47,593 bases of DNA from a virus: IMG/VR virus record IMGVR_UViG_3300032217_001043, positions 1 to 47,593 of that record; one strand, given 5' to 3'. This document shows positions 23,396 through 32,276 of the stretch, in pieces. A program made the translations under genes and the position numbers. Numbering within the stretch: position 1 is the first letter of the stretch; each line of letters starts with the position of its first letter. The notes below the pieces were generated by a model that was not told where the DNA came from, did no database searches, and saw only the letters and a program-made list of their open reading frames with translations.

Positions 23396-25025
23396 TCAGG
23401 GATATAGAAATAATCCAAAACTCAAACCACCGGGGATTGAGCTCCAGTATACAAAAGAACAGTTAGATGAATATATTAAATGTGCAAATGATCCTGTATA
23501 CTTTTGCAACAAATACATTAAAGTAAAAACTCTTGACAAAGGTATCATGCCCTTTGAACTTTATGATTATCAACAAAAGTTTGTTAATTATATTCATAAA
23601 AATAGATTTGTTATTTCCAAATGGCCCCGTCAGTCTGGTAAGTCTACCTCTGTAATTGGTTATATATGTCATTATATTACCTTTAACCAAAGTGTAAGTG
23701 TGGCAATTCTAGCAAATAGACTAAAGACGGCCAAAGATGAATTGTATTCAAAATTACAATTAGCCTATGAAAATTTACCACAATTCCTACAACAAGGTGT
23801 AGTAGAGTGGAATAAAACATCATTAAAATTGGAAAATGGTTCCAGAGTAGTATGTGATGCTACCTCTTCCGGTGCAATCCGTGGTGGTTCGTTTAACTTT
23901 CTTCTTTTGGACGAATATGCCTTCTTGCCATCTCACGTAGCTGAAGAATTCTATGCATCTACCTATCCTACCATTTCAGCAGGTACTACCACCAAGCTTG
24001 TAATAGTTTCTACTCCCAATGGTATGAACCACTTTCATAAACTTTGGGTTGATGCCAATAGAGCAGAGGGCCACAAATTAAAAAATAAATTTATTCCCAT
24101 AGAAGTTAGCTGGAGAGATGTACCGATTACTTCGGGTGGAAGAAAAAGAGACGATGTATGGGCAGCAGAACAGATTGCCAATACAAGCCCCGAACAGTTC
24201 GAACAGGAATATGGATGTAGTTTCTTGGGCTCGTCCAACACGCTGATTGCTACCTCAAAACTAAATGTTCTGGCACCAGAGGAGTTCTTGCAAGAAGATT
24301 CTGATGGACTTAGAATATTTGAACTTCCTAGAAAAGATGAAATTTACTTTTTACAAGCCGATGTCTCCAGAGGACAAGGTTCAGACTATTCAGCATTCAC
24401 CGTAATAAATGGCACTTCAGCTCCATATAAGGTAGTTGCATCATATCGAAATAACGCAGTAAGTCCTTTTAATTTTCCAAATGTAATTAAAAAAGTTGGA
24501 GAACGATATAATAATGCATATGTCTTGGTAGAAACAAATGACATAGGTGGTCAGGTTTCTTCCATTCTTTACAATGATTTGGAATATGAAAATGTCCTTA
24601 TGACCAAAATAATGGGTCGTAAAGGGCAGATGTTATCACAAGGATTTGCTGGTGGAAGAAGCGAAATGGGTTTAAGAACTACGGCGCAGACCAAAAAATT
24701 GGGTTGTGCTATATTTAAACGGTTAGTCGAAGAAGACAAAATTTTAATAAATGACGAAAGAATATTGAGTGAATTGATAACATTTGTTTCAAAGTCAAAT
24801 ACATTCAAGGCAGAAGAAGGACATAATGACGATCTGGTAATGACTTTGGTATTCTTTGCTTGGTTGACAAGACAAGAATATTTTGCAGATTTGATTGAAA
24901 GTGCAAAATTTAATTACGAAGAAGCCAAAAAGCCAGAAGATGACAATACTTTATTCATGATAAGCGAAGAATCTATGGAAGATGATGAATTTTCTGATGG
25001 AAATGTCGTTTGGAAGAAGGTATAA
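23376..25025 (+). CDS. gp17: gp17 large terminase subunit, 549 aa
   Basis: This is the DNA-packaging motor ATPase and nuclease. Walker A is PRQSGKST (residues 84-91), Walker B is LLLDE (176-180), and the coupling motif STPNG lies at 212-216. The RNase H-like nuclease has Asp329 in ADVSRG, Glu386 in VETND and Asp485/486 in HNDDLV. The C-terminus is acidic. Length is near T4 gp17 (610 aa). It overlaps gp16 and is followed by the sheath late promoter. Confidence 0.97.
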   Translation: MSLNKNNQGYRNNPKLKPPGIELQYTKEQLDEYIKCANDPVYFCNKYIKVKTLDKGIMPFELYDYQQKFVNYIHKNRFVISKWPRQSGKSTSVIGYICHYITFNQSVSVAILANRLKTAKDELYSKLQLAYENLPQFLQQGVVEWNKTSLKLENGSRVVCDATSSGAIRGGSFNFLLLDEYAFLPSHVAEEFYASTYPTISAGTTTKLVIVSTPNGMNHFHKLWVDANRAEGHKLKNKFIPIEVSWRDVPITSGGRKRDDVWAAEQIANTSPEQFEQEYGCSFLGSSNTLIATSKLNVLAPEEFLQEDSDGLRIFELPRKDEIYFLQADVSRGQGSDYSAFTVINGTSAPYKVVASYRNNAVSPFNFPNVIKKVGERYNNAYVLVETNDIGGQVSSILYNDLEYENVLMTKIMGRKGQMLSQGFAGGRSEMGLRTTAQTKKLGCAIFKRLVEEDKILINDERILSELITFVSKSNTFKAEEGHNDDLVMTLVFFAWLTRQEYFADLIESAKFNYEEAKKPEDDNTLFMISEESMEDDEFSDGNVVWKKV

Positions 25026-25031
25026 AAAATT

Positions 25032-25039
25032 ACTAAATA
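25032..25039 (+). promoter_or_regulatory. T4-type late promoter of the sheath gene, ACTAAATA
   Basis: ACTAAATA is followed by a leader with a clear AAGGA (25052-25056) five bases before ATG 25062. The ACTAAATA form recurs before gp22 and gp23. Confidence 0.65.
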
Positions 25040-25061
25040 TTAGTGATAAAAAAGGACAATC

Positions 25062-26363
25062 ATGCCAACTCTTAGTTCTTTTACTAGCACTAATCAATTC
25101 CGAACTGAAACAGCGTCTGATGCATTTAAGATGGATTGTGGCTATTTGATAGGTTTAACCTATGTAGCTCCCACATTTAGTTCGGTCGGAGCATCCAACA
25201 ATCCCGGAAATTTATTTGGTTGGCTAATTTATGCCAGAGCAATTAAGTCGTCACCAGCAATAGGTACCACCGCATCAACTTATGTGTACTATACTTCGCC
25301 ATCAGCAATTGTTAATGATTTAAACAAATTAAATGGTGTTACCGGGGCTTTAATAAATCCTACAACAATTACAGGAAATAGTTTTGGATTCTTTATATAT
25401 GACGGGACAACTAATATTGATCAAACCAGTAATCTTGGAATTACTGGTGCCGGAAGAGAATTTTTATATGCATTAGATTATCTTTCATACGGTGGCAATC
25501 TTGTTATTGCAGGAACTACAAAAGGTTTTTTGGATTGGAAAACTGATTATAATACAGATTTTGATTTGATTATGGGTGCAACTGGTTTAGGTTTTTCTGG
25601 CGCTCAAAGATGGCTTGAAAAGGAAGCACCCTATACTATTGGTGTATTTCCCAGTATAGATGATGGTGCGGGAACAACTTTAACAAATTTTGTTTTTAAC
25701 GGAACATCATTTGTCGAAGGCGCAACTGTGGCTGATCGTGTATTTTCTGTGTATGGTCAAAAAACAGTAACAAAACTTCCACTTCCATCTCTTTATACTT
25801 CCGGTGTATTGACTTATGTTAATAATCTCAGTGCCGATGTTGCTGGTATGTTTACACGCGTCAATGCTAGAAATGAGATTTATTTAACTATTGCAGGATC
25901 GGCTAGAGGTTTCATTTTAAATGGAGACGTAACAACCACAGTAAATTGGGCTGATACTAATCTTAAAACTATTCTTAGAAATGCTCGTGTAAATTATTTC
26001 TTGAATTATACAACTAAATTCCTTGGAGCAGATCTAGTTGGAGCAACTGCTTCAACGTCTAATCCAATAGTTGATGAAAGAATTGGCCCAGCTCAAATGA
26101 AGGCCAAAATGAAGAGAGATATTACAAACATTGGTCTCAAATATCTCTATGAGTTAAATAACTCAACAACCCGAAATCTAGTTACTGGAGAAATAACAAA
26201 TTATTTGTTGCAATATACTACGTACTTGGATACTACAAAAACTCAAGTTATTTGCGATTCTACCAACAACAATGACAACGTATCAACACTTACAATCTTT
26301 GTAAATGTAACTCCATTGATTGGAACAACCTCGTTTACACTGAATATAACTCTAAACCAATAA
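25062..26363 (+). CDS. gp18: gp18-like contractile tail sheath protein, 433 aa
   Basis: It sits exactly between gp17 and gp19, as in T4. It is Gly/Thr-rich with a core segment (GREFLYALDYLSYGGNLVIAGTTKGFLDW) resembling the sheath core where residues around YGGxxxV are conserved. The C-terminal part (IGPAQMKAKMKRDITNIGLKYLYELN) resembles the segment that links neighbouring subunits. At 433 aa it lacks the surface domains that make T4 gp18 659 aa. AAGGA supports the start. Confidence 0.75.
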   Translation: MPTLSSFTSTNQFRTETASDAFKMDCGYLIGLTYVAPTFSSVGASNNPGNLFGWLIYARAIKSSPAIGTTASTYVYYTSPSAIVNDLNKLNGVTGALINPTTITGNSFGFFIYDGTTNIDQTSNLGITGAGREFLYALDYLSYGGNLVIAGTTKGFLDWKTDYNTDFDLIMGATGLGFSGAQRWLEKEAPYTIGVFPSIDDGAGTTLTNFVFNGTSFVEGATVADRVFSVYGQKTVTKLPLPSLYTSGVLTYVNNLSADVAGMFTRVNARNEIYLTIAGSARGFILNGDVTTTVNWADTNLKTILRNARVNYFLNYTTKFLGADLVGATASTSNPIVDERIGPAQMKAKMKRDITNIGLKYLYELNNSTTRNLVTGEITNYLLQYTTYLDTTKTQVICDSTNNNDNVSTLTIFVNVTPLIGTTSFTLNITLNQ

Positions 26364-26364
26364 T

Positions 26365-26904
26365 ATGGCATCATATAACTCATTAAACCAATTTAAAGCT
26401 GGGTTTAAGGGCGGTACTAGAGCAAACCGTTTTCGTGTTATTCCTAATTTTCCCAATACAATAAATGTTGGGAATAATAATACTACTAGATCATTTCTTA
26501 TATCATCCGGATCGTTGCCAAAAGCAGATGTTGGTGTTATAGGTGTTCCATACAGAGGAAGAATGGCATATTTTGCAGGGGATCGACAATATTCGGTGTG
26601 GCCAATTAGAATTTATGATGATAATGATAGTGCTCTGTGGAAAGCCTTTAATAGTTGGAAAGAAAAATTAGACGGCCACCTTACACATAAAGTAGAAGGT
26701 AACAATTATTCTTATTCCAATTTACAGACTACTTTTTTTATAGAACAATTGAAACCAAATGGTGAAGTATTAAGAAAAATTAAATTAAATAGATGTTGGC
26801 CAAGCGAAGTAGGTGGAATTAATTTCGACTTAGGCTCATCTGAATTTGTCACCTTTGATGTAACTTTAACATTTGATTTTATAGACATACTTACTGGAAT
26901 CTGA
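26365..26904 (+). CDS. gp19: gp19-like tail tube protein A, 179 aa
   Basis: The pattern FKAGFKGGTRANRFRVIPNFP, SGSLPKADVGVIGVPYRGR, FAGDRQYSVWPIRIYDDNDSALWKAFNSWKEKL and a terminal FVTFDVTLTFDFIDI strand fit the gp19 tail-tube family (163 aa in T4). It forms hexameric rings of the inner tube. The second copy follows two bases after its stop. ATG 26365 lies one base after the sheath stop. Confidence 0.82.
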   Translation: MASYNSLNQFKAGFKGGTRANRFRVIPNFPNTINVGNNNTTRSFLISSGSLPKADVGVIGVPYRGRMAYFAGDRQYSVWPIRIYDDNDSALWKAFNSWKEKLDGHLTHKVEGNNYSYSNLQTTFFIEQLKPNGEVLRKIKLNRCWPSEVGGINFDLGSSEFVTFDVTLTFDFIDILTGI

Positions 26905-26906
26905 CC

Positions 26907-27473
26907 ATGGCATCACTAAATGAATTTAAAGATAACTTTAAAGGTGGTACCCGCCAAAATAGATTTTTGGTAACTGGAAGTTTTCCTTCTGGAGCTGGTA
27001 CAGCTTCTACATCAGGTAATTCTAATAATGCTGGAACTGCAATTCCATTTCATATTCGATCTACCCTTATACCTACCCTACAGACAAGCACAGTTTCATA
27101 TGACTACTTTGGTAGAAAATTAAATTATCCCGGTGAAAAACTTTATTCTACGTGGTCTGTGTCGATTGTCGATGACACTGACAGTGGAGATTTATGGAAA
27201 AAATTTCATCGGTGGCATAATTATATAAACAATCATGTTGACAATACAACAAGATATTCGGTTACCCCAAACTATAAAGTTAACTGGTACGTTGAACATC
27301 TTGGATTGAATGAAAATGTTCTAAAGCGTTTCCGTTTAAATGGATTGTGGCCCAGAACAATAAATGAGATGTCTTTCAGCATGGCTCGTCCAAATGTGTT
27401 AAATACTTTTAACGTAGTATTTGTTTATGATACAATTTCGATTGATGGCATAACACAGAGAGACGTTTTATAA
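26907..27473 (+). CDS. gp19-like tail tube protein B, 188 aa
   Basis: A tandem paralogue of the previous gene: it shares LNEFKDNFKGGTRQNRFLVTGSFP, SYDYFGRKLNYPGEKLYSTWSVSIVDDTDSGDLWKKFHRWHNYI, LKRFRLNGLWP and a closing FNVVFVYDTISI strand. It is probably a second tube ring type, or a minor tube protein such as a terminal ring. The two are adjacent, of similar length and in the same operon as sheath and portal, which suggests duplication followed by specialisation. Confidence 0.75.
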   Translation: MASLNEFKDNFKGGTRQNRFLVTGSFPSGAGTASTSGNSNNAGTAIPFHIRSTLIPTLQTSTVSYDYFGRKLNYPGEKLYSTWSVSIVDDTDSGDLWKKFHRWHNYINNHVDNTTRYSVTPNYKVNWYVEHLGLNENVLKRFRLNGLWPRTINEMSFSMARPNVLNTFNVVFVYDTISIDGITQRDVL

Positions 27474-27486
27474 AAAGGAATTATTG

Positions 27487-29046
27487 ATGGAAATAGATAT
27501 TTTTGGATTCCAGTTTGGTAGAACAAAAGACGAACCACAGAAAAAAAGTGAGATTGTAGCACAAAATATTGCTGCTCCCGAAATTTTTGATGGAACTGTT
27601 ACAGTTGAAGCTGGTGGATTTTTTGGAACTGCTTTGGACTATGCTGCCAATCTTCGTGATGAAGGTGCATCTATCATTCAATATCGGAATATGTCTATAT
27701 ATCCCGAGGTAGATAATGCTATTGATGAAATTGTTAATGCATCAATTGTACCCGGCACAGACCGCAAACCAGTAAAATTAGATCTTGTCAGTGTTCCAAT
27801 TTCTGAGCCAATTAAATTAAAGATTTACAAAGAATTTGAGAAAATTATCCATCTAATGGATTTCAATGGAAAATCCTATGAAATTTTTAGAAGATGGTAT
27901 ATCGACTCTCGTATATTTTATAATATTGCAATTGATAAAGATCAACCAATGAATGGAATTGAGGAAATTATTCCTCTTGATCCTCTAAAGATAAAAAAGA
28001 TTCGTAAAGTTGAAAAACAACAAGAACGAGTCGGAAATACTCAAGTTGGTGTAATCAAAAAGATTGAAGAATATTATCTTTATACTAATACCGACAAAGA
28101 AACATATATGTTGACTGGACCGGGTGGACTGCATCTATCTACAGATAGCGTAGTTTATGTTCCATCTGGTGTTGTTGATCTTAATACAAAGAGAGTTCTT
28201 GGCTATCTGCACAAAGCAATCAGACCATTGAACATGTTAAGACAACTAGAAGATTCTCTTCTAGTTTACCGTGTTGCCCGGGCACCTGAACGAAGAGTCT
28301 TCTACGTTGATGTAGGACAGCTTCCAAAACAAAAGGCCGAGCAATACGTTCGTGACATGATGAGCCGTTTCCGCACACGCCTGATCTACAATCAGACTAC
28401 TGGCGAAGTGCGCGACGAAAGAAACCATCTTTCCGTATTGGAAGATTACTGGATTCCTCGCCGTGAAGGTTCTAATGGCACACAGATTACCACTCTTCCC
28501 GGTGGTAACGCCATGTCTCAGATTGAAGACGTAGAATACTTTAAGAAGAAGTTGTATGCTTCATTGAACGTTCCTCTTAGTCGTTTGATGTCAGATCAAA
28601 CTGGATTTAATATGGGTCGTTCAGTAGAAATTACGAGAGAAGAAGTCAAGTTTTATAAATTTATTGAAAGACTTCGCCATCAATTTAGCAAGTTGTTCTT
28701 AGATCTATTGCGAGTTCAATTGATCCTAAAAGGTATAATGACTGAAGATGACTGGCACGAACTTCGTCCAGAAATCAAAGTAGTATTCAATACCGACAAT
28801 TATTTCTGGGATCTCAAAGAAGCAGAAATTTTGGCAGAACGCCTAAAGATGGTTCAGTTTGTTGATCCATATGTTGGAAAGTATTTCTCTTCAGAATATA
28901 TTCGCAGAAAAATTTTGAAACAAACTGAAGAAGAAATGCAAGAGATGGATAAAGAAATAGCAGTTGACAGACAGAGAATCCAAGCCGAACAAATGGCACA
29001 GATGGCCCAACAACAGGCTGCTGCTGAAGGACAGCCACCACAATGA
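27487..29046 (+). CDS. gp20: gp20 portal protein, 519 aa
   Basis: The N-terminal part (LRDEGASIIQYRNMSIYPEVDNAIDEIVNASIV), clip/stem region (RRWYIDSRIFYNIAIDKDQP... EEIIPLDPLKIKKIRK) and the conserved block PERRVFYVDVGQLPKQKAEQYVRDMMSRFR...TGEVRDERNHLSVLEDYWIPRREGS...NVPLSRL identify the T4-family portal. The C-terminus is a Gln-rich coiled coil. It forms the dodecameric gate for DNA. ATG 27487 has AAGGAA (27475-27480) six bases upstream. Codons between about 28260 and 28620 are visibly more GC-rich than the rest of the gene. Confidence 0.96.
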   Translation: MEIDIFGFQFGRTKDEPQKKSEIVAQNIAAPEIFDGTVTVEAGGFFGTALDYAANLRDEGASIIQYRNMSIYPEVDNAIDEIVNASIVPGTDRKPVKLDLVSVPISEPIKLKIYKEFEKIIHLMDFNGKSYEIFRRWYIDSRIFYNIAIDKDQPMNGIEEIIPLDPLKIKKIRKVEKQQERVGNTQVGVIKKIEEYYLYTNTDKETYMLTGPGGLHLSTDSVVYVPSGVVDLNTKRVLGYLHKAIRPLNMLRQLEDSLLVYRVARAPERRVFYVDVGQLPKQKAEQYVRDMMSRFRTRLIYNQTTGEVRDERNHLSVLEDYWIPRREGSNGTQITTLPGGNAMSQIEDVEYFKKKLYASLNVPLSRLMSDQTGFNMGRSVEITREEVKFYKFIERLRHQFSKLFLDLLRVQLILKGIMTEDDWHELRPEIKVVFNTDNYFWDLKEAEILAERLKMVQFVDPYVGKYFSSEYIRRKILKQTEEEMQEMDKEIAVDRQRIQAEQMAQMAQQQAAAEGQPPQ

Positions 29047-29471
29047 GTGAAACTAGCACTACACTTTTAAAAAAGAGTTTTGAAAGTCTAATTCAAAATA
29101 ATGATGACCAGTTTAAGAAATCCTTAAGCATTGCATTATCAATGAAACTCAATGAAAATATTGAGTATTTGAGAATACATACACAAAAAAAATTATTTGA
29201 GCCAGTATTTAAATTTACTCCTAAATCAGAAGAAATTAAAAATTTTGTTGAGTTTTTAGAATCATATGATCCTTCAAATCCATCAAAAATTAAATTAAAA
29301 AATGAAAGTGTTATAAATATAACAGAGAAAGAACTTAAAGATATCAAGATACTATTTGATCAGCTTAGCCCTAAAAATAGAACTCTAATGGTTGAATCTA
29401 TTTTTGAAAGCAAAGCCAATTTAGATCAACATCTTGAATTTTGCCAGAAAGTAAAGGTATTACAAAAATGA
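29043..29471 (+). CDS. Prohead core protein candidate (gp68-like position), 142 aa
   Basis: Lys/Glu/Ser-rich and helical (LLKKSFESLIQNNDDQFKKSLSIALSMKLNENIEYL), directly after the portal where T4 encodes the small core proteins gp67 and gp68 (gp68 is 141 aa). Such proteins fill and shape the prohead core. Both ends overlap neighbours (ATGA), so it is co-translated with the portal and the next gene. The assignment rests on position, length and composition. Confidence 0.5.
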   Translation: MSETSTTLLKKSFESLIQNNDDQFKKSLSIALSMKLNENIEYLRIHTQKKLFEPVFKFTPKSEEIKNFVEFLESYDPSNPSKIKLKNESVINITEKELKDIKILFDQLSPKNRTLMVESIFESKANLDQHLEFCQKVKVLQK

Positions 29472-29638
29472 ATCCCAAAGTAAATGAACTAATCAAAAAT
29501 ATGATTGACGAGAACGTAGTTGCTTTCAAAGAGAATACCTCCAAGCTTCTCTATGAAAAGACTGGCAAAAAAATTGAAGGAATGTACGAAACAGTCGCAA
29601 AAACCATCATAAAGCCCACAAATGAAACTAATAACTGA
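29468..29638 (+). CDS. Prohead core small protein candidate, 56 aa
   Basis: Short helical protein (NELIKNMIDENVVAFKENTSKLLYEKTGKKIEGMYETVAKTI) resembling small core proteins between portal and protease in T4-like phages. The frame is open further upstream to 29441, but ATG 29468 overlaps the preceding stop (ATGA), the coupling used throughout this operon. It overlaps gp21 by 17 bases. The exact T4 equivalent (gp67 or gp68) is uncertain. Confidence 0.55.
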   Translation: MNPKVNELIKNMIDENVVAFKENTSKLLYEKTGKKIEGMYETVAKTIIKPTNETNN

Positions 29639-30266
29639 AATCAACGAAGATATCAAGTACATCAAAGAGAACACCGGAAACGGTGACAAGGCTTATTTCA
29701 TTGAAGGCGTCTTTATGCAAGCCAGCGTAAAGAACCGCAATGGTAGAGTATATCCACAAGGCATTTTAATTAAGGAATGCAAAAGATATATCACCGAGTA
29801 CGTTGACAAAGGCCGTGCTCTTGGTGAACTAAATCATCCAACTGGCCCAACAGTCAACCTTGATCGTGTATCTCATATCGTCAAGGAACTTCATGAAGAT
29901 GGCAACACCATTTACGGTAAGGCCAAAATCATGGATACACCAATGGGCCGTATTGTAAAGAACCTAATTGAAGAAGGTGCACAACTTGGTGTTTCTACTC
30001 GTGGTATGGGATCTTTAAAATCCAAGAATGGCTATCAAGAAGTTCAAGAAGATTTCATGCTTGCTGCAGTTGATATTGTAGCCGATCCATCAGCTCCAAA
30101 TGCTTTTGTTAATGGAATCATGGAAGGAAAAGAATGGATTCTTGAGAATGGATCATGGTCTGAAAAAGAATTCAATAATGCTAAAAGAATTATCAAGGGT
30201 TCTTCCAAGAGAGATTTGAATGAAAATATGGTCAAACTATTCAATGACTATTTTAGGAGCATGTAA
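29622..30266 (+). CDS. gp21: gp21 prohead maturation protease, 214 aa
   Basis: The serine protease of T4-type proheads: GVFMQASVKNRNGRVYPQGIL, GELNHP with catalytic His72, and GVSTRGMGS with catalytic Ser125, in the order and spacing of T4 gp21 (EGIFMQAEVVNRNKRLYP, GELNHP, GVSSRGLGS). It cleaves scaffold, core and capsid proteins after (L/I)-x-Glu. Its own N-terminus has ITE followed by Ile (residues 4-6), a possible self-processing site. It overlaps the preceding and following genes. Confidence 0.95.
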   Translation: MKLITEINEDIKYIKENTGNGDKAYFIEGVFMQASVKNRNGRVYPQGILIKECKRYITEYVDKGRALGELNHPTGPTVNLDRVSHIVKELHEDGNTIYGKAKIMDTPMGRIVKNLIEEGAQLGVSTRGMGSLKSKNGYQEVQEDFMLAAVDIVADPSAPNAFVNGIMEGKEWILENGSWSEKEFNNAKRIIKGSSKRDLNENMVKLFNDYFRSM

Positions 30267-31114
30267 TGTCATTCAACTACATCACTGAAGGTTCTAAAAA
30301 TTATATTAAATATGTTCTTCAATTAAATGAAGAATCTATGACAGGTATTACTTTTGTAGCTCCAGGTCGTAAAAAAGAAACTAGAAAAAGACCTTCTTTT
30401 ACTTTCAGTGGTGGTGCAGGTGGAAAAGGATTGGGTGGAGGAGATGATATTCAACCTGGAGATTTTCTTTCAACAGAAAAAGATGAAAAGGGAAAAATAA
30501 AAGATCAAGGTTTGCGTGGAGCCATAATGTGGGGTAATTCGAAAATTCCAAATTCACGTACAACAAATCAAAAAACAGGCGAAGAGCAAGAGAATACCCA
30601 AGGTGGTTTAGACTATATAACCTCATTAGGTCAAGCTCAAAGTGCTTTGGATTTTGCAGATCAAATGATGCCTGCAGCAGTAAAACTGCTTTTAGCCAAA
30701 GGTCTTTTTGATTCACAAGTTAAAGCTAATCCCGGCAGTACTGCCGGCCCTCCCAGCAGCAGTAATATTTCTTTGAAAGGTGCATTAGATGCGGGACGCG
30801 GTAACGGTAGCAAAGATCAACAAATAGCTCTTTCTGGATTTGAAGCTGTATCAGGGGATATAATATCTCAAATTGAAAAATTAACTGGCGCTAAGGGGAT
30901 TGCTAGTGACGACAATCCTCTGGCTCAAAAAGTAATGCAATATAGCAAAAATTTGGGAGCAATAGATCCTTATAATCCGCTATTGGGTCTAAAAATTGGT
31001 GTTGAAATGTTGGGTGGTAAGGAAGTTTTGAGAAGAACAAGAGAACTTGGTGCAGCACAGAGTGCTGGAGCAGCAAGTTCAATGGGACATCCCTCTGGTT
31101 TCAGAGGATATTAA
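30266..31114 (+). CDS. Possible internal head protein, 282 aa
   Basis: No family is recognised. It has an N-terminal YITE|GSKN (cut after Glu8) of the type recognised by gp21, reminiscent of the capsid-targeting leaders of T4 internal proteins. After a basic segment (PGRKKETRKRPSF) comes a Gly-rich low-complexity part and a helical C-terminal half (LDFADQMMPAAVKLLLAKGLF, ISQIEKLTGAKGI). Position between protease and scaffold also favours a head-internal role. No catalytic motif is visible. Its ATG overlaps the gp21 stop. Confidence 0.45.
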   Translation: MSFNYITEGSKNYIKYVLQLNEESMTGITFVAPGRKKETRKRPSFTFSGGAGGKGLGGGDDIQPGDFLSTEKDEKGKIKDQGLRGAIMWGNSKIPNSRTTNQKTGEEQENTQGGLDYITSLGQAQSALDFADQMMPAAVKLLLAKGLFDSQVKANPGSTAGPPSSSNISLKGALDAGRGNGSKDQQIALSGFEAVSGDIISQIEKLTGAKGIASDDNPLAQKVMQYSKNLGAIDPYNPLLGLKIGVEMLGGKEVLRRTRELGAAQSAGAASSMGHPSGFRGY

Positions 31115-31126
31115 AAATTAAAATAT

Positions 31127-31134
31127 ACTAAATA
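31127..31134 (+). promoter_or_regulatory. T4-type late promoter of gp22, ACTAAATA
   Basis: ACTAAATA is followed by a leader with AAGGA (31145-31149) nine bases before ATG 31159. Confidence 0.65.
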
Positions 31135-31158
31135 ATTTAACCTTAAGGATTAATTGAC

Positions 31159-32229
31159 ATGAAAAAGAACAAAAAACTAAATTTATCTGAAGCTGCTGCC
31201 CAAGTAATGGGTGGAGTAAAGACCGTTATGGACGCAACTGGTCGTTCCGATATGGTAGCCACCGGCGGTGGATCCATGGTTCCCGCTCCAGTTGACACAA
31301 CTGGAGTTTCCGCAACTGCAGTATCTGCTGGTAAACCTGGTGTACCCACAGTCATGAGAACTGCTGCTCCCGGTGTTTATGCCACTGCCGCATATCAAGA
31401 TACCAATGAAGAAGATGGCGATGAAGATGTTGCAATTCACACAGATGCACAAGAAGACGAAGAAGAAGTAATGCCTACTGAAACCAATGAAGAACTAAAG
31501 GCACAATTCCGTGATGCCATTATTTCTCTTCTTGGTGAAGGTAATGTCAATAAGTCTTCTCTAGAACAACTTGAAGCAATCTTTGAGGCTGCTGTCTCTG
31601 ACAGAGTTGAATCAGAAGTTGCCAAGGTTCTTGTTGAACTTGATGAGAATGCCAAAGACTATCTCTCCAATGTAACCAATTCATTGGTTGAGAAGGTTGA
31701 TGACTATCTTGAGTACGTCGTTGAAGAGTGGATGACAGAGAATACCGTTGCTGTTGAACAAGGTATCAAAACCACTATTGCTGAAAACTTCATCAGTGGT
31801 CTAAAGAATCTCTTTGAGAATCACTACATCGACGTTCCAAACGAGAAGTACAATGTTCTTGATGAACTCTATGAGCAAAACAGAAAACTTCAAGAAGCTC
31901 TCAATGAGTCAATGAAATTCGGCATCGATCTCAAGAAAGAGATTGCACTCACTGAGTGTGCTGGAATCTTTGTTGCCGAGACCAAGAATCTTGCCGATAC
32001 TCAAGTTAACAAACTACAAAATCTAATGGAAAATATCAACTTCAACTCTCCAGAAGAGTATCGTAACAAGTTGGTAGCCATCAAGGAAAACTATTTACAG
32101 GGTAATAGAGTTTCTGTACCCTCAAGAGCAGTTGATGAGGATATGACCTTCTCAAAGACTGTTTCTGCTCCAGTAACACTCGTAGAAAACTATGCGAATG
32201 TATTGGGTAGATTGAATAAGAAACTATAA
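31159..32229 (+). CDS. gp22: gp22 prohead scaffolding protein, 356 aa
   Basis: The major core scaffold: acidic centre (TNEEDGDEDVAIHTDAQEDEEEV), long helical/coiled-coil C-terminal two thirds (VVEEWMTEN, FENHYIDVPNEKYNVLDELYEQNRKLQEALNE) and ENYLQG near the end, as in gp22 of T4-like phages. Several gp21 cut sites are visible (LSE|A at 9-11, LGE|G at 125-127, IFE|A at 141-143, LTE|C at 264-266), as expected of a scaffold degraded on maturation. Codons are GC-richer than in neighbours. It has its own late promoter and ribosome-binding site. Confidence 0.87.
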   Translation: MKKNKKLNLSEAAAQVMGGVKTVMDATGRSDMVATGGGSMVPAPVDTTGVSATAVSAGKPGVPTVMRTAAPGVYATAAYQDTNEEDGDEDVAIHTDAQEDEEEVMPTETNEELKAQFRDAIISLLGEGNVNKSSLEQLEAIFEAAVSDRVESEVAKVLVELDENAKDYLSNVTNSLVEKVDDYLEYVVEEWMTENTVAVEQGIKTTIAENFISGLKNLFENHYIDVPNEKYNVLDELYEQNRKLQEALNESMKFGIDLKKEIALTECAGIFVAETKNLADTQVNKLQNLMENINFNSPEEYRNKLVAIKENYLQGNRVSVPSRAVDEDMTFSKTVSAPVTLVENYANVLGRLNKKL

Positions 32230-32240
32230 CTTTACTAATT

Positions 32241-32248
32241 ACTAAATA
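32241..32248 (+). promoter_or_regulatory. T4-type late promoter of gp23, ACTAAATA
   Basis: ACTAAATA is followed by a leader with AGGAG (32261-32265) before ATG 32277. It gives the major capsid gene a separate strong late start. Confidence 0.7.
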
Positions 32249-32276
32249 ATTTTAACTCACAGGAGAATTTACTAAA

